Source of the DNA: Candidatus Peregrinibacteria bacterium
GTDB taxonomy: Bacteria > Patescibacteriota > Gracilibacteria > UBA1369 > UBA12463
Reading direction: 5' to 3'
DNA length: 7,038 nucleotides
Assembly: GCA_023245695.1 (NCBI GenBank)
Contig: JAHFJT010000049.1
Coordinates: 1-7,038, forward strand
This document shows positions 1 to 6,520 of the stretch, piece after piece (within the stretch, counting starts at the first letter, position 1; every line of letters begins with the position of its first letter). Position numbers and translations under genes: made by a program. The notes under the pieces were generated by a model. The model searched no databases. It saw nothing but the letters and a program-made list of their open reading frames with translations, and was not told the DNA's origin.

Positions 1-2
1 TC

Positions 3-119
3 GCACACAAACACGACCCACGGTACATGGCGCTTCTCTGCAAAGAGCACCACCAGATCGCGCATGCAAAAGACGTGCGGGTGCAGGAGATCAGGGCAAA
101 AATCCGAAAGCGTGAGTAG
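3..119 (+). CDS. 3' end of a gene with a Cys/His-rich HNH-like tail (partial)
   Basis: Only the last 38 codons are present, ending in TAG; the start lies upstream of the window. The readable tail contains LCKEHHQIAHA, a Cys-x3-His-His-x3-His arrangement, followed by a basic helix ending KIRKRE. A short Leu-Cys-x-x-His-His-x-x-x-His run near the C-terminus is typical of HNH-type nuclease folds and other zinc-binding ends, so an HNH-like protein is possible. That is inference from one motif and the body of the protein is unseen. The other two forward frames are also open here, but this frame gives the most protein-like composition. The gene converges on the minus-strand unit, with 35 bp between the stop codons. 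Confidence 0.5.
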   Translation, partial: AHKHDPRYMALLCKEHHQIAHAKDVRVQEIRAKIRKRE

Positions 120-140
120 CTATTCGCCGGATCCTGCGCC

Positions 141-159
141 GGTAATATCTCCAATTACC
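141..159. other. Small inverted repeat between convergent genes
   Basis: GGTAAT (141-146) and ATTACC (154-159) form a perfect 6-bp stem with a 7-base loop. It covers the stop codon of the 82-aa minus-strand gene. No T-run follows on either strand, so it is not a convincing intrinsic terminator. It could still be a weak 3'-end structure for either of the two converging transcripts. Confidence 0.3.
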
Positions 160-403
160 CCTGCATTCCTTTCTCAATACTCTGCAAATCGAGTTTGAAC
201 TTCAATAAGATTTCGTCGCGCTTGGAGGAGGCATTTTCGAGGGCGATGTGCTGGCGTTTGTTGTCGGTCTCGAGAATCTTGGCAAGGACAGTGATCTGGT
301 CTTCATTGAGCGTGGCGAGAAGGTCGAGAATGGCGAGCTGCTCTTGTTCGTTGAGGGTTGAGTTCTTGAGAATCTGGGCGAATTTTTGGGAGGTGATGTT
401 CAT
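155..403 (-). CDS. 82-aa helical protein, last gene of the giant-protein unit
   Basis: I do not recognise a named family. The 82 residues look wholly alpha-helical. Residues 7-45 form a helical pair (FAQILKN, then AILDLLATLNEDQITVLAKIL), and residues 46-78 are charged and coiled-coil-like. There is no signal peptide, membrane segment or cysteine. The N-terminal half resembles the 50-aa protein at the other end of the unit: both show an IL-x-x-(I/L) run, a short turn, then an acidic ED-I stretch and a final leucine-rich helix. It lies 41 bp downstream of the 1177-aa gene on the same strand, so cotranscription is likely. The ATG at 401-403 has no Shine-Dalgarno sequence; the leader just before it is ACCTCAATCACT. 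A small cytoplasmic partner of the giant protein is a guess from position only. Confidence 0.75.
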   Translation of the reverse strand: MNITSQKFAQILKNSTLNEQEQLAILDLLATLNEDQITVLAKILETDNKRQHIALENASSKRDEILLKFKLDLQSIEKGMQG

Positions 404-444
404 AGTGATTGAGGTTATGGAGCGACATGCGATCTTATAGATTT

Positions 445-3400
445 TTAGTTTTGCGCGACAGATACTTCGTCGAGATCATCCGGTACTTCGATCTCCGGTG
501 TACCTGAGTCTTTGAAATACAAATGATATCCGACGCCGCCGGCCAGAAGAGCCGTTCCAGCAGCCATGCTGACACGCTCGGTCGTGCGAAGGCCTTTTCC
601 GATGACGCTCTTATTTTCATGGGTGTACTTGAGGATTTTCTCGGCAAGCTTCTTGAATCCACCCATTTTTTCCGCGAGCTTTTCGAAGCGCGGCCACATC
701 TCGATGAGTTTTACTGCCGTTTTTGATCCGCCTTTTGCGGCCTTGGTAAGTCGCAAAAAGACATTTCCTGCGACACTCGTTCCAGCGGATGGGACACTTC
801 CGAGTACTGTGAGAATATCTCCTGCGAGACCGACGACACCCCATGCGACGTTGCTGGCACGATCACTTGCGCCTGAGACATCTTTTCCAGAGACGGACTC
901 TTTTCCCGCAATAGCGGCATAGAAATTTGATACGGTTCCAACTCCTGGAATTACATCGACGATGAGCTGACCGAGATCTGGTCCGAGTTCTTGCATCATC
1001 GTGATGAGTTCGCGTTCAGGATCGTCTTTGTGAATCAATGCATCGGTGGCAAACATGAGTCCTGCCATGACGGCCATGAGTTTCATGCGGCCCTTAGCGC
1101 TTTTCACGAGTCGAGTGGTCATCGTTCCGTCGGTAGCCTCGAGAATATTCTTGATCTGACGTTTCATTGCGGGAGTGCGCAAAGCTTTTGGAAGTGCCTT
1201 GTACTCTTCGGTGATGAGTTTGAGGGTTGCGCCTTTCTGGTGGGCAAGGGGGTCAATGTACTTCGCCTGAAGCGCTTCGAGCTGCGACTTCACGGCTGGA
1301 TCGGCGAGGGAGATGCCACGTGTTCTGGCACTCTTTACGACCGTATTCACTTCTTGTAAGAACTTTTCCTGGACACCTTTTTCGGCCGCCTCCATGCGAA
1401 GGGCGAGATCTTCGAGACGCGATGCCTTGCTTGCGCTATCGAGTGCTCGGATCTCTGCGGCGGTCGCGCCTCCCATGTGGTCAACCTTTGACGGATCGAG
1501 AAATGCCTCGATCGCCATCACTGTTTTTTGCTTCGCTTTTTTGATTGGATTTGTGGCGTCGAGAGCAGCTGCTTCTCTTTCCAGTGCCGCTTTTTCGGCT
1601 CGAAGTTCGGCCTCGGTTTTGTATGACCCATCTGCTTTTCGGAAAGTTTCCTGTGAACTGAGAGGTTTGTATGGGGCTTCGGCTGATTCTTTTGCAGCGA
1701 GCTCTGCGTCTTCGGTTGGTGATCGCTTCGCGAAGGCCGCAGATACTTTTCCTTCTTTGAGAAGTTCCCAACGTTCAATGAGCCGACTCACGCCTGACTG
1801 AAATTTTGCTGTGTTTTCTTCGATGTCTCGGACGAGATTTTTCATGTTTTGTATTTCGGTCACATCTTGTTTTTTTGCAGCCTCCTCAATACTTCGAATC
1901 GTACGTTTCACATCTCCGAATTTTTTCGCAAATTCGTATCCGAAGCGCGTTCCGGAAAGCGTCTCTTTGATTTTTTCGTAGTCTTTGAACATGTGATGAT
2001 CTCCTAACTCTGTAGCCATTTTCTGGATCTTTTTAAAGTCCGGAGATTCGGCAGCAATTTCTGCACTGAGCTTTTTCATCTCAGATTCGATCTTGCCAAT
2101 GTGAGCGCCCTGCATGTTTTTCATGATCGGAATCAGTGGTGCGGTGATCATGGATTTGAAGACGAATCTCCACTCTTTGGTTCCAGGGATGAGACTCTTG
2201 AATACTTTTCCTACAGCAAGTGCGCCCTTGTCGTTCATGTCAAAAATCGTTTTTGTGGCTGCTAGGCTTTCTTTGCTGGTCATGTAGGTGAGGCTTCCGA
2301 GGACAATAAGTTCTGCTCCGACGGTGGTGGTGGTAGCGAGTCTATTACCTTCGTAGTCCGACGCGTAGATCAGTGGAAGGCTTTTGAAAGCTTCCTTTGT
2401 GAGACCTGCGAGCTGGATTGGGACATTGAGACCCTTTATGAGAAGGACTACTTTTCCGCCCAGATCAAACCCGAGCGCAAATACACCTTTTTGAAATGCT
2501 TCAATAGTTGATGCAAGATTGAGCGCTTTTATAGGATCTTCGAGGAGAGACTTCAAAAAATCGTGACTCTGCTTTTCTGCGACCCCTTCGCCCTTGGTAC
2601 GATCGACACTGAGCATGTTGTCGAGATTTTCACGCATTTCGGTCGCTTCTTTGCTCTTTGGATCGTCGTAGGTGATATCTACAAAATCTTGGATGAACTC
2701 ACGTCGGCCGGCATAGAGCGCAGCGACACCGGCGGTAATGACAGCCATTTTTCCTGGATTCGTGATGGCATATTTACTGACTCCGAGTGCGGATTTTCCG
2801 GCCATTTTTACACCTTTTACGATCACCCCTCGGAGTATCCACATACCATTCATCGCGACCATAGATTCTGCTGGATGTTCGCCGATCCAGTCGAGAGAGG
2901 ATTCAATGTGTTTTTCGAGAGAGAAGTCTTCGAGGAAGTAGTCGAGGAGGCCCGCCACATCTGAATTTTTCCGCCACTTGGCAAAGAATTTTTTCTTGGC
3001 TTCGTCGAAGTCGTGGCTGAGGGCCATCAATAGTTGGCCACCAAAACTGGCTTTTCCTTCGCGAACGATGAAGAGGTAGGCGGCGGCGTTGACGAGGAGA
3101 GCTTTTTTCCCGGCCCATTTGTAGATCATGAGGGCAGCCCCACCGGCGACGGCAAACTCAGCCCAGGTCTTCGGATCGGCCTCAGAAATGCCGAGATCTT
3201 TTGCCATTTCTGAGAGATTGAGTTTCTTCATCCACTCCGGCATCGCGATGTGATGCTCTTCAAAATATTTTTCCATTCGGGCTTTGACTTCCCCAAAATG
3301 ACACTTTTCATCAAGCCACTCATATCCTTTTTCAATCTCCTCTTTCACACCTGCGAGTTTTTCTTGAACTTTTTCGAGCGGGGGAAGACCGAGAACTGGA

Positions 3401-3978
3401 GCGGCGGCTTCCCAGGCTTCTTTGCCCATGGAGATCACGCCATCTTTTTGTTTCTTGAGGAGGAGAAGGCCGATACCTTTCACACCGCCTTTTTTCCAGG
3501 CTTCCAGAATTTCAGTGAGAGGAATTTTTCCGTTGATGGCTTCGTGAAGCATTGTGACGACGCCGGCTGCGAGTGTGCCACCGAGGGCAAGTTTGAGAAT
3601 GCTCAGCACGGTCGAATCTTTGGCTTCTTCAAGCCCTTCTTTGAGCTTTTCTCCAAGTCCAAAAAGGCTCTTGAATCCCGAGCCGATCAGCTCACCAAGT
3701 TTTTTCAGACCCTTATAAGCGAGGTATCCGACACCCGCGACACCTCCAAGAATGGCGATTTTTTTCAAAAGATTGCCTTGTTCAAACTCTTTGAGGAGAT
3801 GCTTTCCGCCTTCTTTTACGAACGTTGCGACTTTTTCTGGAATCGATTCGGCTTTATCTTTGAGCTTCTCGTACTGCTCCCGAGTTTCCGCTGCAAAGTT
3901 TTTTGGCTTTTCTGCGAGGTCGCCTGGTTTTTCGATGGAGCTGGTTTTTGCTTTTGATGTTTGAGGTTGGATAGCCAT
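445..3978 (-). CDS. 1177-aa multi-hydrophobic protein of unknown function with a pre-toxin-TG-like C-terminal region
   Basis: I do not recognise the whole protein. Residues 1-68 are charged, with no signal peptide. Glycine-rich hydrophobic segments lie near residues 72-90, 124-144, 273-304, 373-390, 409-423, 497-515, 550-565, 966-980, 1044-1060 and 1136-1152. Many are only weakly hydrophobic, with Lys or Gly inside, so the true number of membrane spans is uncertain. Residues 625-745 and 786-885 are charged and helical, coiled-coil-like. Residues 1003-1085 resemble the pre-toxin TG module (VDVIPGVGTVSNFYAAIAGK, then a conserved-looking Gly and Arg). The tail from 1158 is acidic. I see one cysteine, C226. 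The ATG at 3976-3978 follows the 50-aa gene by 26 bp and has a C/T-rich leader without Shine-Dalgarno. An envelope-associated or surface role in a small-genome bacterium is plausible but unproven. Confidence 0.88.
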   Translation of the reverse strand: MAIQPQTSKAKTSSIEKPGDLAEKPKNFAAETREQYEKLKDKAESIPEKVATFVKEGGKHLLKEFEQGNLLKKIAILGGVAGVGYLAYKGLKKLGELIGSGFKSLFGLGEKLKEGLEEAKDSTVLSILKLALGGTLAAGVVTMLHEAINGKIPLTEILEAWKKGGVKGIGLLLLKKQKDGVISMGKEAWEAAAPVLGLPPLEKVQEKLAGVKEEIEKGYEWLDEKCHFGEVKARMEKYFEEHHIAMPEWMKKLNLSEMAKDLGISEADPKTWAEFAVAGGAALMIYKWAGKKALLVNAAAYLFIVREGKASFGGQLLMALSHDFDEAKKKFFAKWRKNSDVAGLLDYFLEDFSLEKHIESSLDWIGEHPAESMVAMNGMWILRGVIVKGVKMAGKSALGVSKYAITNPGKMAVITAGVAALYAGRREFIQDFVDITYDDPKSKEATEMRENLDNMLSVDRTKGEGVAEKQSHDFLKSLLEDPIKALNLASTIEAFQKGVFALGFDLGGKVVLLIKGLNVPIQLAGLTKEAFKSLPLIYASDYEGNRLATTTTVGAELIVLGSLTYMTSKESLAATKTIFDMNDKGALAVGKVFKSLIPGTKEWRFVFKSMITAPLIPIMKNMQGAHIGKIESEMKKLSAEIAAESPDFKKIQKMATELGDHHMFKDYEKIKETLSGTRFGYEFAKKFGDVKRTIRSIEEAAKKQDVTEIQNMKNLVRDIEENTAKFQSGVSRLIERWELLKEGKVSAAFAKRSPTEDAELAAKESAEAPYKPLSSQETFRKADGSYKTEAELRAEKAALEREAAALDATNPIKKAKQKTVMAIEAFLDPSKVDHMGGATAAEIRALDSASKASRLEDLALRMEAAEKGVQEKFLQEVNTVVKSARTRGISLADPAVKSQLEALQAKYIDPLAHQKGATLKLITEEYKALPKALRTPAMKRQIKNILEATDGTMTTRLVKSAKGRMKLMAVMAGLMFATDALIHKDDPERELITMMQELGPDLGQLIVDVIPGVGTVSNFYAAIAGKESVSGKDVSGASDRASNVAWGVVGLAGDILTVLGSVPSAGTSVAGNVFLRLTKAAKGGSKTAVKLIEMWPRFEKLAEKMGGFKKLAEKILKYTHENKSVIGKGLRTTERVSMAAGTALLAGGVGYHLYFKDSGTPEIEVPDDLDEVSVAQN
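724..972 (-). other. Pre-toxin-TG-like segment of the giant protein (residues 1003-1085)
   Basis: The segment has the order seen in PT-TG modules of polymorphic toxins: an acidic hydrophobic lead (LIVDVIPGVGT), an aromatic helix (FYAAIAGK), a Gly-containing turn (VSGKDVSG), an Arg in the next helix (R1040), a glycine-rich hydrophobic helix (WGVVGLAGDILTVLG) and a basic end (LTKAAKGGSK). Family knowledge says such modules normally sit just before a C-terminal toxin domain. Here about 90 residues remain, containing one hydrophobic segment and an acidic tail, and I recognise no toxin fold. The match was made by eye and could be a chance resemblance among hydrophobic helices. Confidence 0.4.
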
Positions 3979-4004
3979 GGTTGAGCGAGATGAGATTTTA
4001 GTAT

Positions 4005-4157
4005 TTATTTTTTGAAAAGATCGAGCATCGGTTGAATGTCTTCTTCTGGCATCTCGTCCACGATTTTTCCGAGGATTTCAGCTTTCTGAGGGTCGGTAAA
4101 GAGGTTGTCTTTTTGGAGAGCTTCTAGAAGCTCAGCAGTCATTTGTTTGTTTTCCAT
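4005..4157 (-). CDS. 50-aa acidic helical protein, first gene of the giant-protein unit
   Basis: The frame runs from the ATG at 4155-4157 to a TAA at 4005-4007 and encodes 50 residues beginning MENKQMTAEL and ending MLDLFKK. It appears all-helical and acidic, with no cysteine, membrane segment or signal peptide. Its pattern (AEILGKIVDEMPEEDIQPML) parallels the N-terminal half of the 82-aa protein at the other end of the unit. Support for it being real: it follows a consensus-like promoter by about 20 bases, fills the space before the giant gene, uses a TAA stop and has a leader like those of its neighbours (AAAAACTTCTCT). An internal Met at residue 6 is an alternative start. No function is recognised. 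Confidence 0.7.
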   Translation of the reverse strand: MENKQMTAELLEALQKDNLFTDPQKAEILGKIVDEMPEEDIQPMLDLFKK

Positions 4158-4183
4158 AGAGAAGTTTTTTAGTATTTCATGTA

Positions 4184-4212
4184 ATTATATCACATTTTAG
4201 CTTCGCGAGCAA
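4184..4212 (-). promoter_or_regulatory. Promoter of the 50-aa / 1177-aa / 82-aa unit
   Basis: On the minus strand there is TTGCTC (4207-4212), a 17-bp spacer, and a consensus -10 TATAAT (4184-4189) extended by an upstream TG (TGATATAAT). The predicted start is near 4177, giving a leader of about 20 bases that begins AAATACT. This is the best sigma-70-type promoter in the window. It fires away from ndk. Confidence 0.7.
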
Positions 4213-4244
4213 CTCTAAACTAGGTAAAGAGCCAGGAAATGTTG

Positions 4245-4250
4245 TATAGT
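4245..4250 (+). promoter_or_regulatory. Probable -10 element of the ndk-pabB promoter
   Basis: TATAGT lies 32 bases before the ndk ATG and has TG directly in front of it. No convincing -35 is seen at 16-18 bp spacing. The predicted start near 4257 gives a leader of about 26 bases that is T-rich and lacks a Shine-Dalgarno sequence. It is divergent from the minus-strand promoter, with the two -10 boxes about 55 bp apart. Confidence 0.5.
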
Positions 4251-4282
4251 TTCAACGTTATTTTTTAGCTTTAAACACTCTT

Positions 4283-4759
4283 ATGGGTAATATTAAAGAA
4301 CGAACTTTGGTCCTTGTGAAGCCGGATGGCGTCCAGCGTGGCCTTATTGGAAACGTGATTCAGCGTTTTGAGACAAAGGGTCTCAAGGTCGTCGGTATCA
4401 AGATGATGTCTCTCGATGAGGCAGTTCTCCGTGAGCACTATGCGCACATTGCGGATAAGCCTTTTTTCCCAGGTGTCAGCAGCTTTATGCGAAGTTCTCC
4501 TGTCGTCGCTATCTGTCTCGAGGGTCTCGATGTTGTGAACGCGATCCGAATCCTCTGTGGTATCACCAAGGCTCGAGAAGCTGATGCTGGTACAATCCGT
4601 GGCGATCTCGCGATGAGTGTCGCTTGTAATGTGGTTCACGCATCTGACTCTGTCGAGAATGCTCAGGCCGAGGTAAAACGATTCTTCAATCCAGACCAGA
4701 TCTTTGACTACAATAAGTCTGAGTACATGAATGTGTACGTCGAAGACGAGCGAGCGTAA
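4283..4759 (+). CDS. ndk: Nucleoside diphosphate kinase
   Basis: This enzyme moves the gamma-phosphate from ATP to other (d)NDPs through a phosphohistidine and keeps nucleoside triphosphate pools balanced in the cytoplasm. The 158 residues show the family marks in order: TLVLVKPDGVQRG (K13), HYAH (Y53), KPFFPG, GTIRGD (R106) and NVVHASDS with catalytic H119. The usual ATNP-type loop is altered to GITKAREA (residues 93-100), and Cys115 precedes N116 where many homologues have Arg; neither change removes a core catalytic residue. The length is slightly above the usual 140-150, due to a C-terminal stretch ending YVEDERA. The ATG at 4283 aligns with the normal N-terminus. It is first in a likely two-gene unit with pabB. 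Confidence 0.96.
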   Translation: MGNIKERTLVLVKPDGVQRGLIGNVIQRFETKGLKVVGIKMMSLDEAVLREHYAHIADKPFFPGVSSFMRSSPVVAICLEGLDVVNAIRILCGITKAREADAGTIRGDLAMSVACNVVHASDSVENAQAEVKRFFNPDQIFDYNKSEYMNVYVEDERA

Positions 4760-4796
4760 TATTTGTTCGGTTTGAACTTTTTGAACATCTCCTCAC

Positions 4797-6203
4797 ATGT
4801 TCCACCTCGCCTACCGTAAGAAAAAAATTACTAAAGAAACTCCTCTCGTGATGTTTGAAAAACTGCGAGGGGAGTATAGTTCGTTACTCTATAGTGGCAA
4901 AGGGGGGCGCTATTCGTACATTGGTTACGAGCCATTTATGCTGTTTCAGAGCAAGGGTGGCATTCAGGAAATCTCGACAATTTCGTATGATGCGGATGGT
5001 GTGACGCGCGATGCGCAGGTGTGCGGTGGTGACGCGCTCGATGTTTTCAAAACGATTTTCGATCAGTTGAAGTGTAAGATGATCGAAAAAGATCTTCCGC
5101 CTTTTGTGGGTGGAGCTATGGGCGTGATGAGCTACGATTTTGGCTTAACGCTGCACAATATTCCATATGACACGACGGACGATCTTGAGATTCCAGATAT
5201 GTACTATGGGTTTTATGATAAGGCGATCGCCTTCGATCACGAAATGAAGGATCTCTATTTTTTTGGTATTGGAGAGACGAAAGAGCAGGCGCAGCAGATC
5301 GCGGAGGAGGTGTATCGTGATGGAACGAAGGGTCTCCAGTACGAGCAGGACATTAAAAGAAAGTCTTCCAGTAAACGTTCCAAGGACCTGAACATGTATC
5401 TCACCAAACAAGATTTTGTAAAAAAAGTTGTGCAGATAAAAAAACATCTCGTAGAAGGGGATACGTATCAGGTGAATTTTTCGCATCGATTTTCGTATGA
5501 GACCACTGAGGATGGCTGGGAAATTTTTAAGCGACTCGCGGAAATTAATCCGTCGCCGTTTAGTTGTTACTTTGAACATCCAGAGTTTGTGATTATTAGT
5601 TCTTCTCCGGAAAAGCTCGTGACGGTAGATGGCGGAATCGTTGAGACGAAGCCCATAAAGGGCACTCGTCCTCGTGGAAAAACTCCTGCTGAAGACAAGG
5701 CGAATGAGAAAGAGCTCCTCGCTTCAAAGAAAGACGAAGCGGAACTCACGATGATTGTTGACCTCATGCGGAACGATCTTGGCATGGTGTGCGAACCAAA
5801 GTCGATCAAGGTTCTCGATCATCGCGCTGTCGAAAAATATTCACACGTGATGCACACGGTGACGACGATTCAGGGGAAACTCAAAAAAGATAAATCGCTT
5901 ATCGACTTGGTACAAGCCGTTTTTCCAGGTGGAAGCGTGACAGGTGCTCCGAAAAAACGAACTATGGAGATCATTGCAAAACTCGAGGATTATCACCGAG
6001 ACGTCTACTGTGGCTCTGCTGGATATTTCTCCGTGAGTGGAAGTATGGCGATGAATATTCTCATTCGTACGATTCTCTATCGGTTCGGTGAAGCGATCTT
6101 CCACTCGGGTGGAGGTATCGTCATGGATAGCGATCCAGAGGCCGAGTTCGACGAGACGCTGGATAAGGCGCAGGTTTTGCTTGAGGGATTGCTGGGGGAC
6201 TAA
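4797..6203 (+). CDS. pabB: Aminodeoxychorismate synthase component I (PabB)
   Basis: PabB turns chorismate plus ammonia, normally supplied by glutaminase PabA, into 4-amino-4-deoxychorismate for p-aminobenzoate and folate. The 468 residues span the whole family. The N-terminal domain contains LLYSGKGGRYSYIGYEP (30-46) and VGGAMGVMSYD (104-114). The chorismate-binding domain contains SSSPEKL (268-274), PIKGTRPRG (286-294), DEAELTMIVDLMRNDLG (313-329), H353, FPGGSVTGAPK (376-386) and GGGIVMDSDPEAEFDET (438-454). The Lys in PIKGT (K288) is the known PabB mark; anthranilate synthase TrpE usually has Ala there. TrpE's LLES tryptophan-binding motif is LLYS here. The start lies 37 bp after ndk with leader ACATCTCCTCAC and no Shine-Dalgarno. 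TrpE remains the alternative but is less likely. No pabA is in the window. Confidence 0.9.
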   Translation: MFHLAYRKKKITKETPLVMFEKLRGEYSSLLYSGKGGRYSYIGYEPFMLFQSKGGIQEISTISYDADGVTRDAQVCGGDALDVFKTIFDQLKCKMIEKDLPPFVGGAMGVMSYDFGLTLHNIPYDTTDDLEIPDMYYGFYDKAIAFDHEMKDLYFFGIGETKEQAQQIAEEVYRDGTKGLQYEQDIKRKSSSKRSKDLNMYLTKQDFVKKVVQIKKHLVEGDTYQVNFSHRFSYETTEDGWEIFKRLAEINPSPFSCYFEHPEFVIISSSPEKLVTVDGGIVETKPIKGTRPRGKTPAEDKANEKELLASKKDEAELTMIVDLMRNDLGMVCEPKSIKVLDHRAVEKYSHVMHTVTTIQGKLKKDKSLIDLVQAVFPGGSVTGAPKKRTMEIIAKLEDYHRDVYCGSAGYFSVSGSMAMNILIRTILYRFGEAIFHSGGGIVMDSDPEAEFDETLDKAQVLLEGLLGD

Positions 6204-6221
6204 TGGCGTTTGAGTATGTTT

Positions 6222-6259
6222 AAAAAAGACCCTCCATTCCTGAAGAGTCTTTCTTTTTT
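6222..6259. terminator. Bidirectional terminator between pabB and the DUF5679-like gene
   Basis: The arms AAAGACCCT (6225-6233) and AGAGTCTTT (6244-6252) form a 9-bp stem around a 10-base loop. The plus-strand RNA has one C-A mismatch, which becomes a G-U wobble in the minus-strand RNA. A run of A precedes the hairpin and a T-rich tract follows, so each strand ends in U-rich RNA. It lies between two convergent genes, as expected for a shared terminator. Confidence 0.8.
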
Positions 6260-6272
6260 GTGATGCAATTTA

Positions 6273-6437
6273 CTACTTCTTGCTTGGAAGGATCTTGTAC
6301 ATGCCAGTGCCACATGTGCTGCATGAACCCTTCATAGCCTTTCGGCCAGCTTTGCCCATATCAACTTCTTCAGCGCCTTCTTTCATCATTCGCTTTTCCT
6401 TACATTTTACGCAGTAGCCTTCAACCTGAGCAGCCAT
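6273..6437 (-). CDS. 54-aa DUF5679-like zinc-ribbon protein
   Basis: The frame runs from the ATG at 6435-6437 to a TAG at 6273-6275. The protein begins MAAQVEGYCVKCKEKR and carries CVKC (C9, C12) and CSTC (C39, C42) about 27 residues apart, with GMYKIL following the second pair. This is the layout of DUF5679 proteins, tiny four-cysteine, presumably zinc-binding proteins frequent in candidate-phyla bacteria; their function is not established. The middle is rich in Lys and Glu. It converges on pabB with a shared terminator and diverges from the aminotransferase gene. The leader ATCCCACTCTCT has no Shine-Dalgarno. An RNA- or protein-binding accessory role is only a guess. Confidence 0.88.
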   Translation of the reverse strand: MAAQVEGYCVKCKEKRMMKEGAEEVDMGKAGRKAMKGSCSTCGTGMYKILPSKK

Positions 6438-6466
6438 AGAGAGTGGGATTAGGAGTATTTGGAACT

Positions 6467-6495
6467 ATTTTACTCTCAAATCGAGGTGGCGCCAA
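6467..6495 (-). promoter_or_regulatory. Promoter of the DUF5679-like gene
   Basis: On the minus strand there is TTGGCG (6490-6495), a 17-bp spacer and TAAAAT (6467-6472). The predicted start near 6460 begins AAATACT, the same heptamer and the same 6-base offset from the -10 as in the promoter of the giant-protein unit. Confidence 0.5.
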
Positions 6496-6505
6496 TGCGG
6501 TTTTC

Positions 6506-6514
6506 TGCTACGAT
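6506..6514 (+). promoter_or_regulatory. Extended -10 just ahead of the aminotransferase gene
   Basis: TGCTACGAT fits the extended -10 form TG-n-TAnnnT and ends only 6 bases before the ATG. The expected transcription start then falls at or next to the A of the start codon, which would give a leaderless mRNA. No clear -35 is seen. GATAGT (6512-6517) is an alternative reading of the same region. Confidence 0.4.
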
Positions 6515-6520
6515 AGTTTC

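Noticed and set aside
125..142. CGCCGG repeated twice near the end of the first gene as a repeat or attachment site
   Set aside because: Two 6-base copies are easily due to chance and there are no flanking mobile-element features.
991..1801. Overlapping plus-strand open frames opposite the helical part of the giant gene
   Set aside because: Compositions are Ser/Arg/Ala-rich mirrors of the minus-strand codons, with no recognisable motif.
3250..3957. A 235-codon plus-strand open frame inside the giant gene
   Set aside because: It is antisense to the clearly coding 1177-aa frame, is extremely Phe-rich (the mirror of Lys/Glu codons) and shows no domain or start signal.
4271..4639. A 122-codon minus-strand open frame over ndk
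   Set aside because: It is fully antisense to ndk, whose active-site motifs are intact, and has no family resemblance.
4764..4785. GTTC-GGTTT-GAAC followed by five Ts between ndk and pabB, as a terminator or attenuator
   Set aside because: The stem is only 4 bp and A/T-rich, and TTGAAC is directly repeated, so pairing is ambiguous. It is too weak to call.
5145..5579. A 144-codon minus-strand open frame over pabB
   Set aside because: It is the antisense shadow of a conserved enzyme-coding region.
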